DNA from: Actinomycetes bacterium
GTDB taxonomy: Bacteria; Actinomycetota; Acidimicrobiia; Acidimicrobiales; Microtrichaceae
Direction: 5' to 3'
NCBI GenBank assembly: GCA_023392475.1
Contig: JAEVZA010000481.1
Location: forward strand, 1 to 55,381
DNA: 55,381 nt
A program made the position numbers and the translations under genes. The notes under the pieces are model-generated. The model saw only the letters and a list, made by a program, of their open reading frames with translations, was not told where the DNA came from and made no database searches. Positions 8,056-15,126 of this stretch are shown here, piece by piece (positions within the stretch are counted from its first letter, which is position 1; the number at the start of each line of letters is the position of its first letter).

Positions 8056-8089
8056 CGGAGCCGTCGGCACCGCCGTGCCGGCGGCTCCG
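8056..8089 (+). terminator. Terminator of the small acidic protein gene
   Basis: 15-bp stem with one mismatch (CGGAGCCGTCGGCAC / GTGCCGGCGGCTCCG) and a 4-nt loop, starting 35 bp after the stop codon. Confidence 0.7.
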
Positions 8090-8118
8090 TCGCGTCCGAG
8101 GTCCGGCCCCACACGGGA

Positions 8119-8172
8119 GCGTTCTGACTGCTCTTCACGTCGTCCAGCGACGTGAAAAGCAGTCAGAATCGC
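8119..8172. repeat. Intergenic palindrome B1 (GCGTTCTGAC type)
   Basis: Long hairpin: left arm 8122-8142, 5-nt loop, right arm 8148-8168, 20 of 21 positions paired and the remaining one able to form a G-U pair. It begins GCGTTCTGAC, the same ten bases that begin palindrome B4 at 39.5 kb. It lies between convergent genes, downstream of a separate terminator, so it is not needed simply to end the upstream transcript. Confidence 0.75.
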
Positions 8173-8200
8173 AGGGCGGGGTGCGGGGCGGATCGCGGCG

Positions 8201-9067
8201 TCAGCCGGCGCGGAGGGCGTCGACGATGCGGGCCTGCACGGCGTCGCTCGTCGGGTCCGTCCACGCCGCGAGGTGCGTGCCGCCGTCGACGGGGAGCAGG
8301 TCGGCCTTCGGCAGCTGCTCGAGCGCGTGGTCGCTGTACGCCGGCGGCACGTCGGCGTCGGCGGTGCCGTGGACGAGGAGCACCGGGACCTCGATGCCGG
8401 CGAGCCCCAGGTCGCCGATCTCGGGGAACTGCTCGTGGTCGTTGCGCAGCCCCGCCTTGCGACCCGCCACGGTGGCCGACAGCTCCAGCACGAAGCCTCG
8501 CTTGGTCGGGTCGTCCCACACCTGGGCCGTGAGCTCCTGCAGCTGCTCCTTGGACAGGTCGCCCTCCTCGGCGAGCGTCGACTTCACGAGCGACCGACCG
8601 GAGTGCCTCGCCATCTCGTCCACCAGCCACGGGCCGAGCCGGCCGGCGAGCAGCCGGTCCTCGAGCCCGCCCTCGAACGTGAACGACCGGCTCACGGCGG
8701 CGAGCGCCGCGATCGCCGACACCCGGTCGGGGTGCCCGCCCGCGAGGAGGTACGTCGACGGTCCGCCGCCCGACCAGCACATCACGGCCACCCGCTCGAT
8801 CCCGAGGGCGTCGAGCAGCGCCGGGTACATCGCGGCCTGCTCAGCCGGCGTGCGGTTGCCGTCGGCGAGCGGCGTGCCGAGGTACCCGGGTCGGGACGGG
8901 GCCACCACGCGGAAGCCGGCGTCGACCAGGAACCGCGTCATGAGCTCGCCCTGGTCCGCGCCGCCCGGCGACCCGTGCACGAACAGGACGGGATCACCGC
9001 TGCCGACGTCGACGTACTCGATCGGGCCGTTCGGCGTGTCGGCGGTGGGGCGGGTCGCGTCGGTCAT
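8201..9067 (-). CDS. Alpha/beta hydrolase
   Basis: 288 residues from ATG 9067 (MTDATRPTADTPNGPIEYVD). LFVHGSPGG gives the oxyanion hole, and HGTADADVPP and GGTHLAAW supply the acid and His of the triad. The nucleophile elbow reads MCWSGGGPS, with Cys where the first Gly of GxSxG usually stands. A cap region of about 90 residues sits between core strands. It looks like the proline iminopeptidase/haloperoxidase-like group; substrate not known. Monocistronic. Confidence 0.88.
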   Translation of the reverse strand: MTDATRPTADTPNGPIEYVDVGSGDPVLFVHGSPGGADQGELMTRFLVDAGFRVVAPSRPGYLGTPLADGNRTPAEQAAMYPALLDALGIERVAVMCWSGGGPSTYLLAGGHPDRVSAIAALAAVSRSFTFEGGLEDRLLAGRLGPWLVDEMARHSGRSLVKSTLAEEGDLSKEQLQELTAQVWDDPTKRGFVLELSATVAGRKAGLRNDHEQFPEIGDLGLAGIEVPVLLVHGTADADVPPAYSDHALEQLPKADLLPVDGGTHLAAWTDPTSDAVQARIVDALRAG

Positions 9068-9148
9068 CGGGGCACCTCTGTTCGGGGACCCGACCAGTCT
9101 GCGGCCGCCGAGCTCCGATTCCACGCGACCGCGCGACCCGCGGCGGCG

Positions 9149-9730
9149 TCAGCCCTTCCCGTGCCCCTTCGCGGCGCCGCTGCCGTGACCGCCGCCGTGC
9201 GACGACGCAACGCCGTGGCCCGCGGCGGCGCCGGTGGACGGCGCCGTCGTGGTCGAGCCGCCGTCCCCGTCGTCGCCGTCGGTCCCGGCGTGCTTGGCGA
9301 GCACGTCGGCGCAGAACGAGGCCACATCACCGCCGGCCGCCTCGACGAGCCGCCGGTAGGCCTGCGAGTTGCCGGGTGCCGAGGTGCGACCGGCGAACGC
9401 CCGGCACAGGCCGTGCTTCGCCGGCCCGTTCGGATCCGGGCCCCGGTCGTCCGTCGACGGCGCCGCGGTGGTCGTCGTGACCTCGATCGTGGTCGTCGTG
9501 GTCTCGGGCACGGTCGTGGTCGACTCGGTGGTGGTGGTCGTGTCCTCGACGGTGGTCGTCGTCGACGCGTCGGTGGTCGTGGTGGTTGCGTCCACCGACG
9601 TCGTGGTCGTCGACTCGTCGGCCGCTCCCGTGGAGCCGTCGCCCACCGCTGCCGCGGCCACGCCGCCGACGAGCACCGCGATCGCGGTCACGCCCGCGAC
9701 GACCAGCGAGTTCCTCTGTCCGTTCCCCAT
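9149..9730 (-). CDS. Exported Thr-rich protein with His/Gly-rich tail
   Basis: 193 residues from ATG 9730. A hydrophobic N-terminal segment (about 8-30, SLVVAGVTAIAVLVGG) is a signal peptide or anchor. Residues about 38-95 are a low-complexity stretch of TTTT separated by Glu, Asp and Val. A conserved-looking segment follows (LCRAFAGRTSAPGNSQAYRR ... ASFCADVLAKH, two Cys), then a second linker and a tail of GHG/SHGGGHGSG. The LCRAF...FC segment recurs in actinobacterial surface proteins of unknown role. The His-rich tail might bind metal (inference). Confidence 0.75.
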   Translation of the reverse strand: MGNGQRNSLVVAGVTAIAVLVGGVAAAAVGDGSTGAADESTTTTSVDATTTTTDASTTTTVEDTTTTTESTTTVPETTTTTIEVTTTTAAPSTDDRGPDPNGPAKHGLCRAFAGRTSAPGNSQAYRRLVEAAGGDVASFCADVLAKHAGTDGDDGDGGSTTTAPSTGAAAGHGVASSHGGGHGSGAAKGHGKG

Positions 9731-9873
9731 GTCCCGTCCCCGTTCCGCCGGACCCCCGCCCGGTCCCTCGCATCTTCGGGCGTTGCGGGCTCCGGGGTTG
9801 AGTGGCACATGACCTGAAACGCCGGACCCACCTCGCACGATCCAGTACGGCCAGCACCGCAGGTCGATCGGCC

Positions 9874-10260
9874 TCAGCCGGACGGCGGCGGCTCGAGCTG
9901 CTCCATGAACTCGAGGCGCATGTCGCCGGGCGCCTCGACGAAGGCGATCCGCCGCCGGCCGAACACGCCGGACACCTCGCCCGGTCCCCACACCACCTCG
10001 TGTCCCTCCAGCTCGGCGTCGAGGTCGTCGGTGAAGGTAGCGACGTGGAGGAACCCGTCGGCGGACAGGTCGACCTCGTCCTCGTAGATCGCCCGCGTGA
10101 AGAGCGTCAGCTCGAGCGCCCCGAGGTGCACGTCGACGCGCTCACCGCCGTGCCACGGGCCGCGCCCGTCGACCGTGGCACCGGCAGCGACGTAGAAGTC
10201 CACGGCCGCGTCGAGGTCGGAGACCTTGACGGCCAGGTTGGCGACCGAGGTGACGGTCAT
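9874..10260 (-). CDS. VOC/glyoxalase superfamily protein
   Basis: 128 residues from ATG 10260. Typical opening VANLAVKVSDLDAAVDFYVAAGATV of a vicinal oxygen chelate fold, with the second half-module beginning near FLHVATFTDDLDAELEGH and ending FVEAPGDMRLEFMEQ. Potential metal-site residues include the Glu in LEFME. Enzymatic role undefined. Its start is 68 bp from the divergent GGDEF-EAL gene. Confidence 0.85.
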   Translation of the reverse strand: MTVTSVANLAVKVSDLDAAVDFYVAAGATVDGRGPWHGGERVDVHLGALELTLFTRAIYEDEVDLSADGFLHVATFTDDLDAELEGHEVVWGPGEVSGVFGRRRIAFVEAPGDMRLEFMEQLEPPPSG

Positions 10261-10328
10261 CGACGGCTCCCGTGGCGGTGGTCCGAACAAGGTTCAAGAG
10301 AAGTTACCAACGTGTCGACCCTCCTCCC

Positions 10329-11762
10329 ATGGAGCTGTCCTCCCCCGCGCCCAGCCGGCCCGGTGCCGGCCCGTCCGGTCAACCCGTGGCGACCGACCCG
10401 CCCGACCTCGTCGAGCTCACGCACGCCGTCGCGGAGCTGCGCGTGCAGCTCGACGAGACGATGCGCATGGCCACCCACGACGCGCTGACCGGGCTCCCGA
10501 ACCGGCGCACGATCATCGAGCGCATCGACGACGCGCTCGCCCACGCCGAACCGGGCGGTCAGGTCGCCGTGCTGTTCGTCGACGTCGACCGCTTCAAGGT
10601 GGTCAACGACCTGTACGGCCACGAGGTGGGTGACCGCGTCCTGGTCGAGGTGGCCGACCGCCTCCGCGGCGCGCTCGACGACGGCGACGAGGTGGCACGA
10701 CTCGGCGGCGACGAGTTCCTCGTCGTGACCCCGCGGGGCGACACCGCGGGCATCGACCGGCTCGATCGTCGGATCGAGGCCGCCGTCGGCCCGCAGGTGG
10801 ACGTCGGGCACCGGACCCTGCCGATCTCGGTGAGCATCGGCGCGGCGAGCGCGAGGTCGCCGATGACGGCGACCCGCCTGATCTCCAACGCCGACGCCGC
10901 GATGTACCGAGCGAAGCAGCGCGGCCGGGCGCAGCTGTGCGTGTTCGACGAGCGGATGCACCGGGAGTTCACCGACCGGGCCGAGCTGGAGCGCGAGCTG
11001 ACCGCGGCGCTGCAGGACGGGCAGTTCACGGTGCACTACCAGCCGACGTGCCGGGTGCTCGACGGTGCGATCGTCGGGTTCGAGGCCCTCGTCCGCTGGC
11101 AGCACCCGACCCGCGGGATGCTCGCCGCCCACGAGTTCGTGCCGCTGGCCGAGGACGCCGGGCAGGTCTGGGCGATCGACGCGTTCGTGCTGTCGGAGAC
11201 CGTGCGCCAGGCCGCCGCCTGGCAGGCGCTGCACCCGTCGTTCGACGAGCTCGTGATGTCGGTGAACCTGTCGGCGCAGCAGTTCCGGGACTCGGGCGTG
11301 GTCGAGCACGTCGCCGAGGCCCTCGATCGCTCCGGGCTCACGCCGTCGACGTTCCAGCTCGAGGTCTCGGAGTCGACGCTCATGGACCCGCGGAGCGGTA
11401 GCCCGACCCGGACGGTCGACCAACTGCACGACCTCGGCATCCGGCTCGCCGTCGACAACTTCGGCACCGCGAGCTCGTCGCTGTCCTGCCTGAAGCAGCT
11501 GCCCGTCGACACGCTCAACATCGACCGCCGGTTCACCGCGGGGCTCGGCTCCTCTCGTGACGACGAGGCGATCGTGCGGGCCATGCTCGGCCTCGCCCAC
11601 GCGTTCGGCCTCGATGCCGTCGCCGAGGGGATCGAGGACGAGGCGCAGCGCCGGTGGCTGCGCGAGTCGGGGTGCGAGCTCGCGCAGGGCTACCTGTTCT
11701 CGAGGCCGGTCACGGCGCCGGCCGCCGAGGCGCTGCTGCGCTCGGCGCTGCCCCCGGCCTGA
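10329..11762 (+). CDS. GGDEF-EAL protein with a degenerate EAL site
   Basis: 477 residues from ATG 10329; a GTG at 10272 would add 19. No sensor or membrane domain, only a short coiled segment (VELTHAVAELRVQLDETMRM). The GGDEF domain (about 55-215) has an intact LGGDEF motif, so cyclic-di-GMP synthesis is possible. The EAL domain (about 230-475) keeps EAL (residue about 252), NLSAQQF and AEGIE, but the metal-binding DDFGTGYSS is DNFGTASSS: one Asp is Asn. Phosphodiesterase activity is therefore doubtful, and this domain may only bind cyclic-di-GMP. Soluble. No obvious partner gene. Confidence 0.93.
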   Translation: MELSSPAPSRPGAGPSGQPVATDPPDLVELTHAVAELRVQLDETMRMATHDALTGLPNRRTIIERIDDALAHAEPGGQVAVLFVDVDRFKVVNDLYGHEVGDRVLVEVADRLRGALDDGDEVARLGGDEFLVVTPRGDTAGIDRLDRRIEAAVGPQVDVGHRTLPISVSIGAASARSPMTATRLISNADAAMYRAKQRGRAQLCVFDERMHREFTDRAELERELTAALQDGQFTVHYQPTCRVLDGAIVGFEALVRWQHPTRGMLAAHEFVPLAEDAGQVWAIDAFVLSETVRQAAAWQALHPSFDELVMSVNLSAQQFRDSGVVEHVAEALDRSGLTPSTFQLEVSESTLMDPRSGSPTRTVDQLHDLGIRLAVDNFGTASSSLSCLKQLPVDTLNIDRRFTAGLGSSRDDEAIVRAMLGLAHAFGLDAVAEGIEDEAQRRWLRESGCELAQGYLFSRPVTAPAAEALLRSALPPA

Positions 11763-11820
11763 ACCGCCGACCGGACGGGCCTCGGCCGGCGTCCGGTCGG
11801 CAGCGGCGCCGCCGGGCGGG

Positions 11821-12234
11821 TCAGCCGTCCTCTCCGGGCGCCGACACCATCCAGGGCGTGCCCCACCGATCGGTGCAGACGCCGAACGCGGGCGAGAAGA
11901 ACGTCTCCTGCATCGGCTGCTCGATCGAGCCGCCCTCGGCCAGCGCGTCGAAGGCCTTCCTGGCCGCCTCCGGATCCGCTGCGGCGTAGTTGACGTAGAT
12001 CCCCTGCGGGGTGGGCGCCTCGCCCGGTGCGGTGTCGCTCGCCATCAGCAGCCCGCCGTCCTCCAGCTTGAGCGCCGCGTGGATGGTGCGGCCCTCGAAC
12101 CCCTCGGGCACCGGATCGCCGCCGGGCACGACGTCCATGCCGAGGACGATCAGCTCGCCGCCGAAGATCTCGGCGTATCGGGTGAACGCCTCCTTCGCGG
12201 TCCCGTCGAAGTTGAGGTACGGGTAGAAGCTCAT
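11821..12234 (-). CDS. PhnB-like VOC protein
   Basis: 137 residues from ATG 12234 (MSFYPYLNFDGTAKEAFTRY); the open frame continues 54 codons upstream, but those residues are basic and low-complexity. Pattern of the PhnB/3-demethylubiquinone methyltransferase-like VOC family: YLNFDGTAKEAFTRYAEIFGG, then an acidic mid-section and FFSPAFGVCTDRWGTPWMV at the end. Catalysis is not established for most of these proteins. Confidence 0.88.
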   Translation of the reverse strand: MSFYPYLNFDGTAKEAFTRYAEIFGGELIVLGMDVVPGGDPVPEGFEGRTIHAALKLEDGGLLMASDTAPGEAPTPQGIYVNYAAADPEAARKAFDALAEGGSIEQPMQETFFSPAFGVCTDRWGTPWMVSAPGEDG

Positions 12235-12359
12235 GGCCGTCTCCTTCACGTGGGGGCGATGCGGATCGGATCGCGCTCGATGTCCGGACGGTCGACGGGC
12301 GCGGAACTCATCGCACTCCCTCCCGGGCCCGAGCGCAAGGGGCGCCCGGTCCGGAGGGA

Positions 12360-12767
12360 TCAGCCGGATCCCACGTCGCCGTCCACGTACAGCCACCGGC
12401 CGTCGACCCGGACGAAGCGGCTGACCTCGTGCAGCCGGCCCGGACCGGCGGGCGAGGTGTACCCGGCCGCGAACTCGACGACGCCCGTGTCATCGTCCGG
12501 TCCGCCGGCCTCCGTCGCGAGGATCCGCAGCCCGGTCCAGGTGAGCCGGGGATCGAGCGGCAGCTCCGCCGGCCGGGTGTCCGGGTGCCAGGTGGCGAGG
12601 AGGTGGTCGGGCAGGCCCCTCGCGTAGGCGCTGTATCGGGAGCGCATGAGCGCCTCGGCGGTCGGCGCCGGCTGCCCGAGGTGGATCGGGCGGCAGCAGC
12701 GTGAGGAGGGCAGGCCCGATCCGCACGGGCACGCCGCCGCCCTCGCCCGGTCGCCACCCCTCGCCAC
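12360..12767 (-). CDS. YchJ family protein with SEC-C zinc motif
   Basis: 135 residues. The N-terminal SEC-C motif CPCGSGLPSSRCC (cysteines at about 13, 15, 24 and 25) is followed by the NTF2-like YchJ fold (TAEALMRSRYSAYARGLPDHL ... TWTGLRIL ... FVRVDGRWLYVDG). Function unknown in the family; the zinc hook suggests partner or nucleic-acid binding. The first residues MARGGDRARAAA may not all be translated. Confidence 0.88.
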   Translation of the reverse strand: MARGGDRARAAACPCGSGLPSSRCCRPIHLGQPAPTAEALMRSRYSAYARGLPDHLLATWHPDTRPAELPLDPRLTWTGLRILATEAGGPDDDTGVVEFAAGYTSPAGPGRLHEVSRFVRVDGRWLYVDGDVGSG

Positions 12768-12865
12768 GGCCGCCGACGCTAGCGACCGTCGACGGCCACG
12801 GCGCCCCGACGCGCGTCGACCATGGGTCAGGCGGGAACGGCTGGGTCGGTCGATAGCCTCGACGG

Positions 12866-14050
12866 ATGGCCATACCTCCCCGCAAGGTGCTCGTGACGAC
12901 GTCGCGCATGCCGTTCGCCGTCGACGAGATCCACAAGCTCGGCGAGTGCGGCAACGAGGTCACCGCCGCCGACACGTTCGCCGCCGCGCCCGGCAGCCAC
13001 TCCCGGTTCGCCACCCGCCACGTCGAGGTGCCGGCGCCGAAGCAGGAGACGGCGGCGTTCATCGACGCCGTCGTCCGGATCCTCGACGAGTACGAGATCG
13101 ACTGGCTGCTGCCCGCGTTCGAGGAGGTCTTCTACCTCGCCGCCCACCGCGACCGCCTCGAGGGGAGGGCCGAGCTGTTCTTCCCCGACTTCGACACCCT
13201 CGCCCGCGTCCACGACAAGGTGTCGTTCGCGCAGCTGTGCCGCGACCTCGGCCTCCCCGTCGCCGAGTCGATCACCGTGACCTCCGACGCCGAGCTGGCC
13301 GACGCGCTCGGGAAGTGGGAGCACTGGTTCGCCCGCGCCGCGTTCGGTCGCGGCGGCCTCGACATCATCACGAACACCGGGCCGCTCGCCGCCGAGTCCG
13401 ACCCCTCCCAGGTCCACCCCACGTCCGACGACCCGTGGCTCGTGCAGGAGTTCCTGCAAGGCGTCGACCGCTGCAGCTGGAGCGTCGTGCACGAGGGACG
13501 GATCGCGCTGCACTCCACCTACGAGCACCCGCTCGAGATCGACGATCGGGGCGGCATCGTGTTCGAGTCCGTCGACGCCCCCGAGACGCTCGACGCCGCG
13601 TCGCGGATCGTGGAGGAGCTCGGGTGGACCGGCCAGGTGAGCTTCGACTACCTCGTCACCGACGACGGCGTGCACCACATGGTCGAGTGCAACCCCCGAC
13701 CGACCTCGGGCTGCACCATCGCCACCGGCGCCGAGCTCGACGCGGCGCTGTTCGAGCCCACCGGTGAGACGGTCGTCGTGCCCGCCGGCCGCAAGAAGAT
13801 GATCAAGGAGGCGGTGCTGCGCGACATGGTGCTGCACCTCCGCCGCGCGAAGGACGACGCGGAGGCCGCCAAGGGCGCGGGCGGCGTGTACGACCAGGAG
13901 CACGACCACCTGCCGCTCCTCTACACGGTCCTGTCCCTGCAGCACGTGCGCCACTACCGCAAGGAGCTCGGCCTCGACCACGCCACCCGCGAGGACCTGA
14001 TGGCCGCGCAGTTCTTCGACGTCGACTGGGACGGCACCCCGATCACGTGA
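12866..14050 (+). CDS. ATP-grasp enzyme, unknown substrate
   Basis: 394 residues. An N-terminal Rossmann-like half (KVLVTTSRMPFAVDEIHKLGE) is followed by ATP-grasp elements: the segment near HDKVSFAQLCRDLGLPVAES, the nucleotide loop FGRGG (about residue 167), VQEFLQGVDRCSWSVV, and the metal-binding HMVECNPRPTSG (about 270-285). Overall it is like the carbamoyl-phosphate-synthase/biotin-carboxylase-type ligases that join a carboxylate to an amine. No partner gene identifies the substrate. It is followed 43 bp later by a transporter gene on the same strand, possibly co-transcribed. Confidence 0.85.
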   Translation: MAIPPRKVLVTTSRMPFAVDEIHKLGECGNEVTAADTFAAAPGSHSRFATRHVEVPAPKQETAAFIDAVVRILDEYEIDWLLPAFEEVFYLAAHRDRLEGRAELFFPDFDTLARVHDKVSFAQLCRDLGLPVAESITVTSDAELADALGKWEHWFARAAFGRGGLDIITNTGPLAAESDPSQVHPTSDDPWLVQEFLQGVDRCSWSVVHEGRIALHSTYEHPLEIDDRGGIVFESVDAPETLDAASRIVEELGWTGQVSFDYLVTDDGVHHMVECNPRPTSGCTIATGAELDAALFEPTGETVVVPAGRKKMIKEAVLRDMVLHLRRAKDDAEAAKGAGGVYDQEHDHLPLLYTVLSLQHVRHYRKELGLDHATREDLMAAQFFDVDWDGTPIT

Positions 14051-14093
14051 GCGCGGCGACCGCTCCCCCGCCGGCTCCGGCCAACCGCCGCTG

Positions 14094-14981
14094 ATGGTCC
14101 TCCCGGTCGTCCTGTCCCTCGTCGCCGCGCTGCTGTTCGCGCTCGCGTCGGTGCTCCAGCAGCAGGGCACGACGTCGATCGCCGACGACGACGCGCTCGG
14201 CGCCGGCATGCTCGCCTCGCTCGTCCGCCGGCCGGTGTGGGTCGCCGGCATCGCGTGCGATGTCGCGGGGTTCGGCGTGCAGGCCTGGGCGCTGGCCGTC
14301 GGCAGCCTGCTCCTGGTCCAGCCCCTGCTCGTGACGACGCTCCTCTTCGCGCTGCCGCTGGCGGCCCGTGCGAACAAGCGGCGGCTGACGTCGAGGGAGT
14401 GGACGTGGGCCGGCGTCCTCGTCGTGTCGCTGGCGCTGTTCGTGCACCTCGGCGAGCCGACCGCCGGGCTCGACCGGCCGCCGTTCCCGTCGTGGCTGCC
14501 GGCGCTGATCATCGCCGCGCCGCTCGTTGCCGCCTGCGTGTGGGCCGCCGGCTCGCTCCCCCACGGCACGAAGCGGTCGCTGGTGCTCGCCGTCGCCGCG
14601 GGCGTCCTGCTCGGGCTGTCGGCGCCGCTGACGAAGTCGGGGATCGCCGGGTTCGGCGACGGGTTCGTGGCCGGGCTGCTCACGTGGGAGCTGTGGGCCA
14701 TGGCCGTGACGGCCACGCTCGGGACCTTCTGGCAGCAGTCGAGCTACCAGGCCGGCGACGTGCAGACGAGCCTGCCCACCGTGACCGTGCTGAAGCCGAT
14801 CGTGGCCATGGCCCTCGGACTCACCGCCTACCAGGAGTCGCTGTCGATCGGGCGGGCGACCGACGTGCTGCTCGTGCTGTCGATGGTCGGCATGGTCGCC
14901 GCCACGATCGCCCTCGGGCGCCTCGCCGCACCCAGCGTCGACGGCACCTCACCGAGCTCCGCTCCCCAGCCCACCGCGTGA
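14094..14981 (+). CDS. DMT-superfamily (EamA/NIPA-like) membrane transporter
   Basis: 295 residues with nine or ten hydrophobic segments, starting MVLPVVLSLVAALLFALASV and containing VLQQQGTTS, a pattern of the EamA/NIPA-type DMT transporters. The C-terminal half repeats the fold (FWQQSSYQAGDVQTSLPTVT). Substrate not predictable. The TGA stop codon is itself part of palindromic repeat A1, which starts at the last codons. Confidence 0.88.
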   Translation: MVLPVVLSLVAALLFALASVLQQQGTTSIADDDALGAGMLASLVRRPVWVAGIACDVAGFGVQAWALAVGSLLLVQPLLVTTLLFALPLAARANKRRLTSREWTWAGVLVVSLALFVHLGEPTAGLDRPPFPSWLPALIIAAPLVAACVWAAGSLPHGTKRSLVLAVAAGVLLGLSAPLTKSGIAGFGDGFVAGLLTWELWAMAVTATLGTFWQQSSYQAGDVQTSLPTVTVLKPIVAMALGLTAYQESLSIGRATDVLLVLSMVGMVAATIALGRLAAPSVDGTSPSSAPQPTA

Positions 14982-15024
14982 TGCACCGAGGGGTCGGAAC
15001 ACCCCCGTGGCGCATCACGGAGCG
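14976..15024. repeat. Intergenic palindrome A1
   Basis: Imperfect inverted repeat: the left arm CGTGATGCACCGAGGGGT pairs with ACCCCCGTGGCGCATCACG, 4-nt loop region. It overlaps the stop codon of the transporter gene (TGA at 14979-14981). Shares GTGATGC, a GGGGT core and GCATCACGGAGCG with three other loci in this window. Confidence 0.8.
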
Positions 15025-15126
15025 GGGCCGATGGCCCACGGAGCGCGCCGCATCGGGCAAGTGACCGATATCGGACCCGCCGAGCCCGTGTTAGGTCAGA
15101 CAGCACCACGGCGGAAGGCGACGACG

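Noticed and set aside
9430..9620. Short tandem repeats resembling a CRISPR or minisatellite
   Set aside because: They encode a Thr-rich linker in frame; no spacers or regular repeat length are present.
14976..15024. Family A palindromes as tRNA or small RNA genes
   Set aside because: No cloverleaf, anticodon arm or CCA end; the arms simply fold back on each other.
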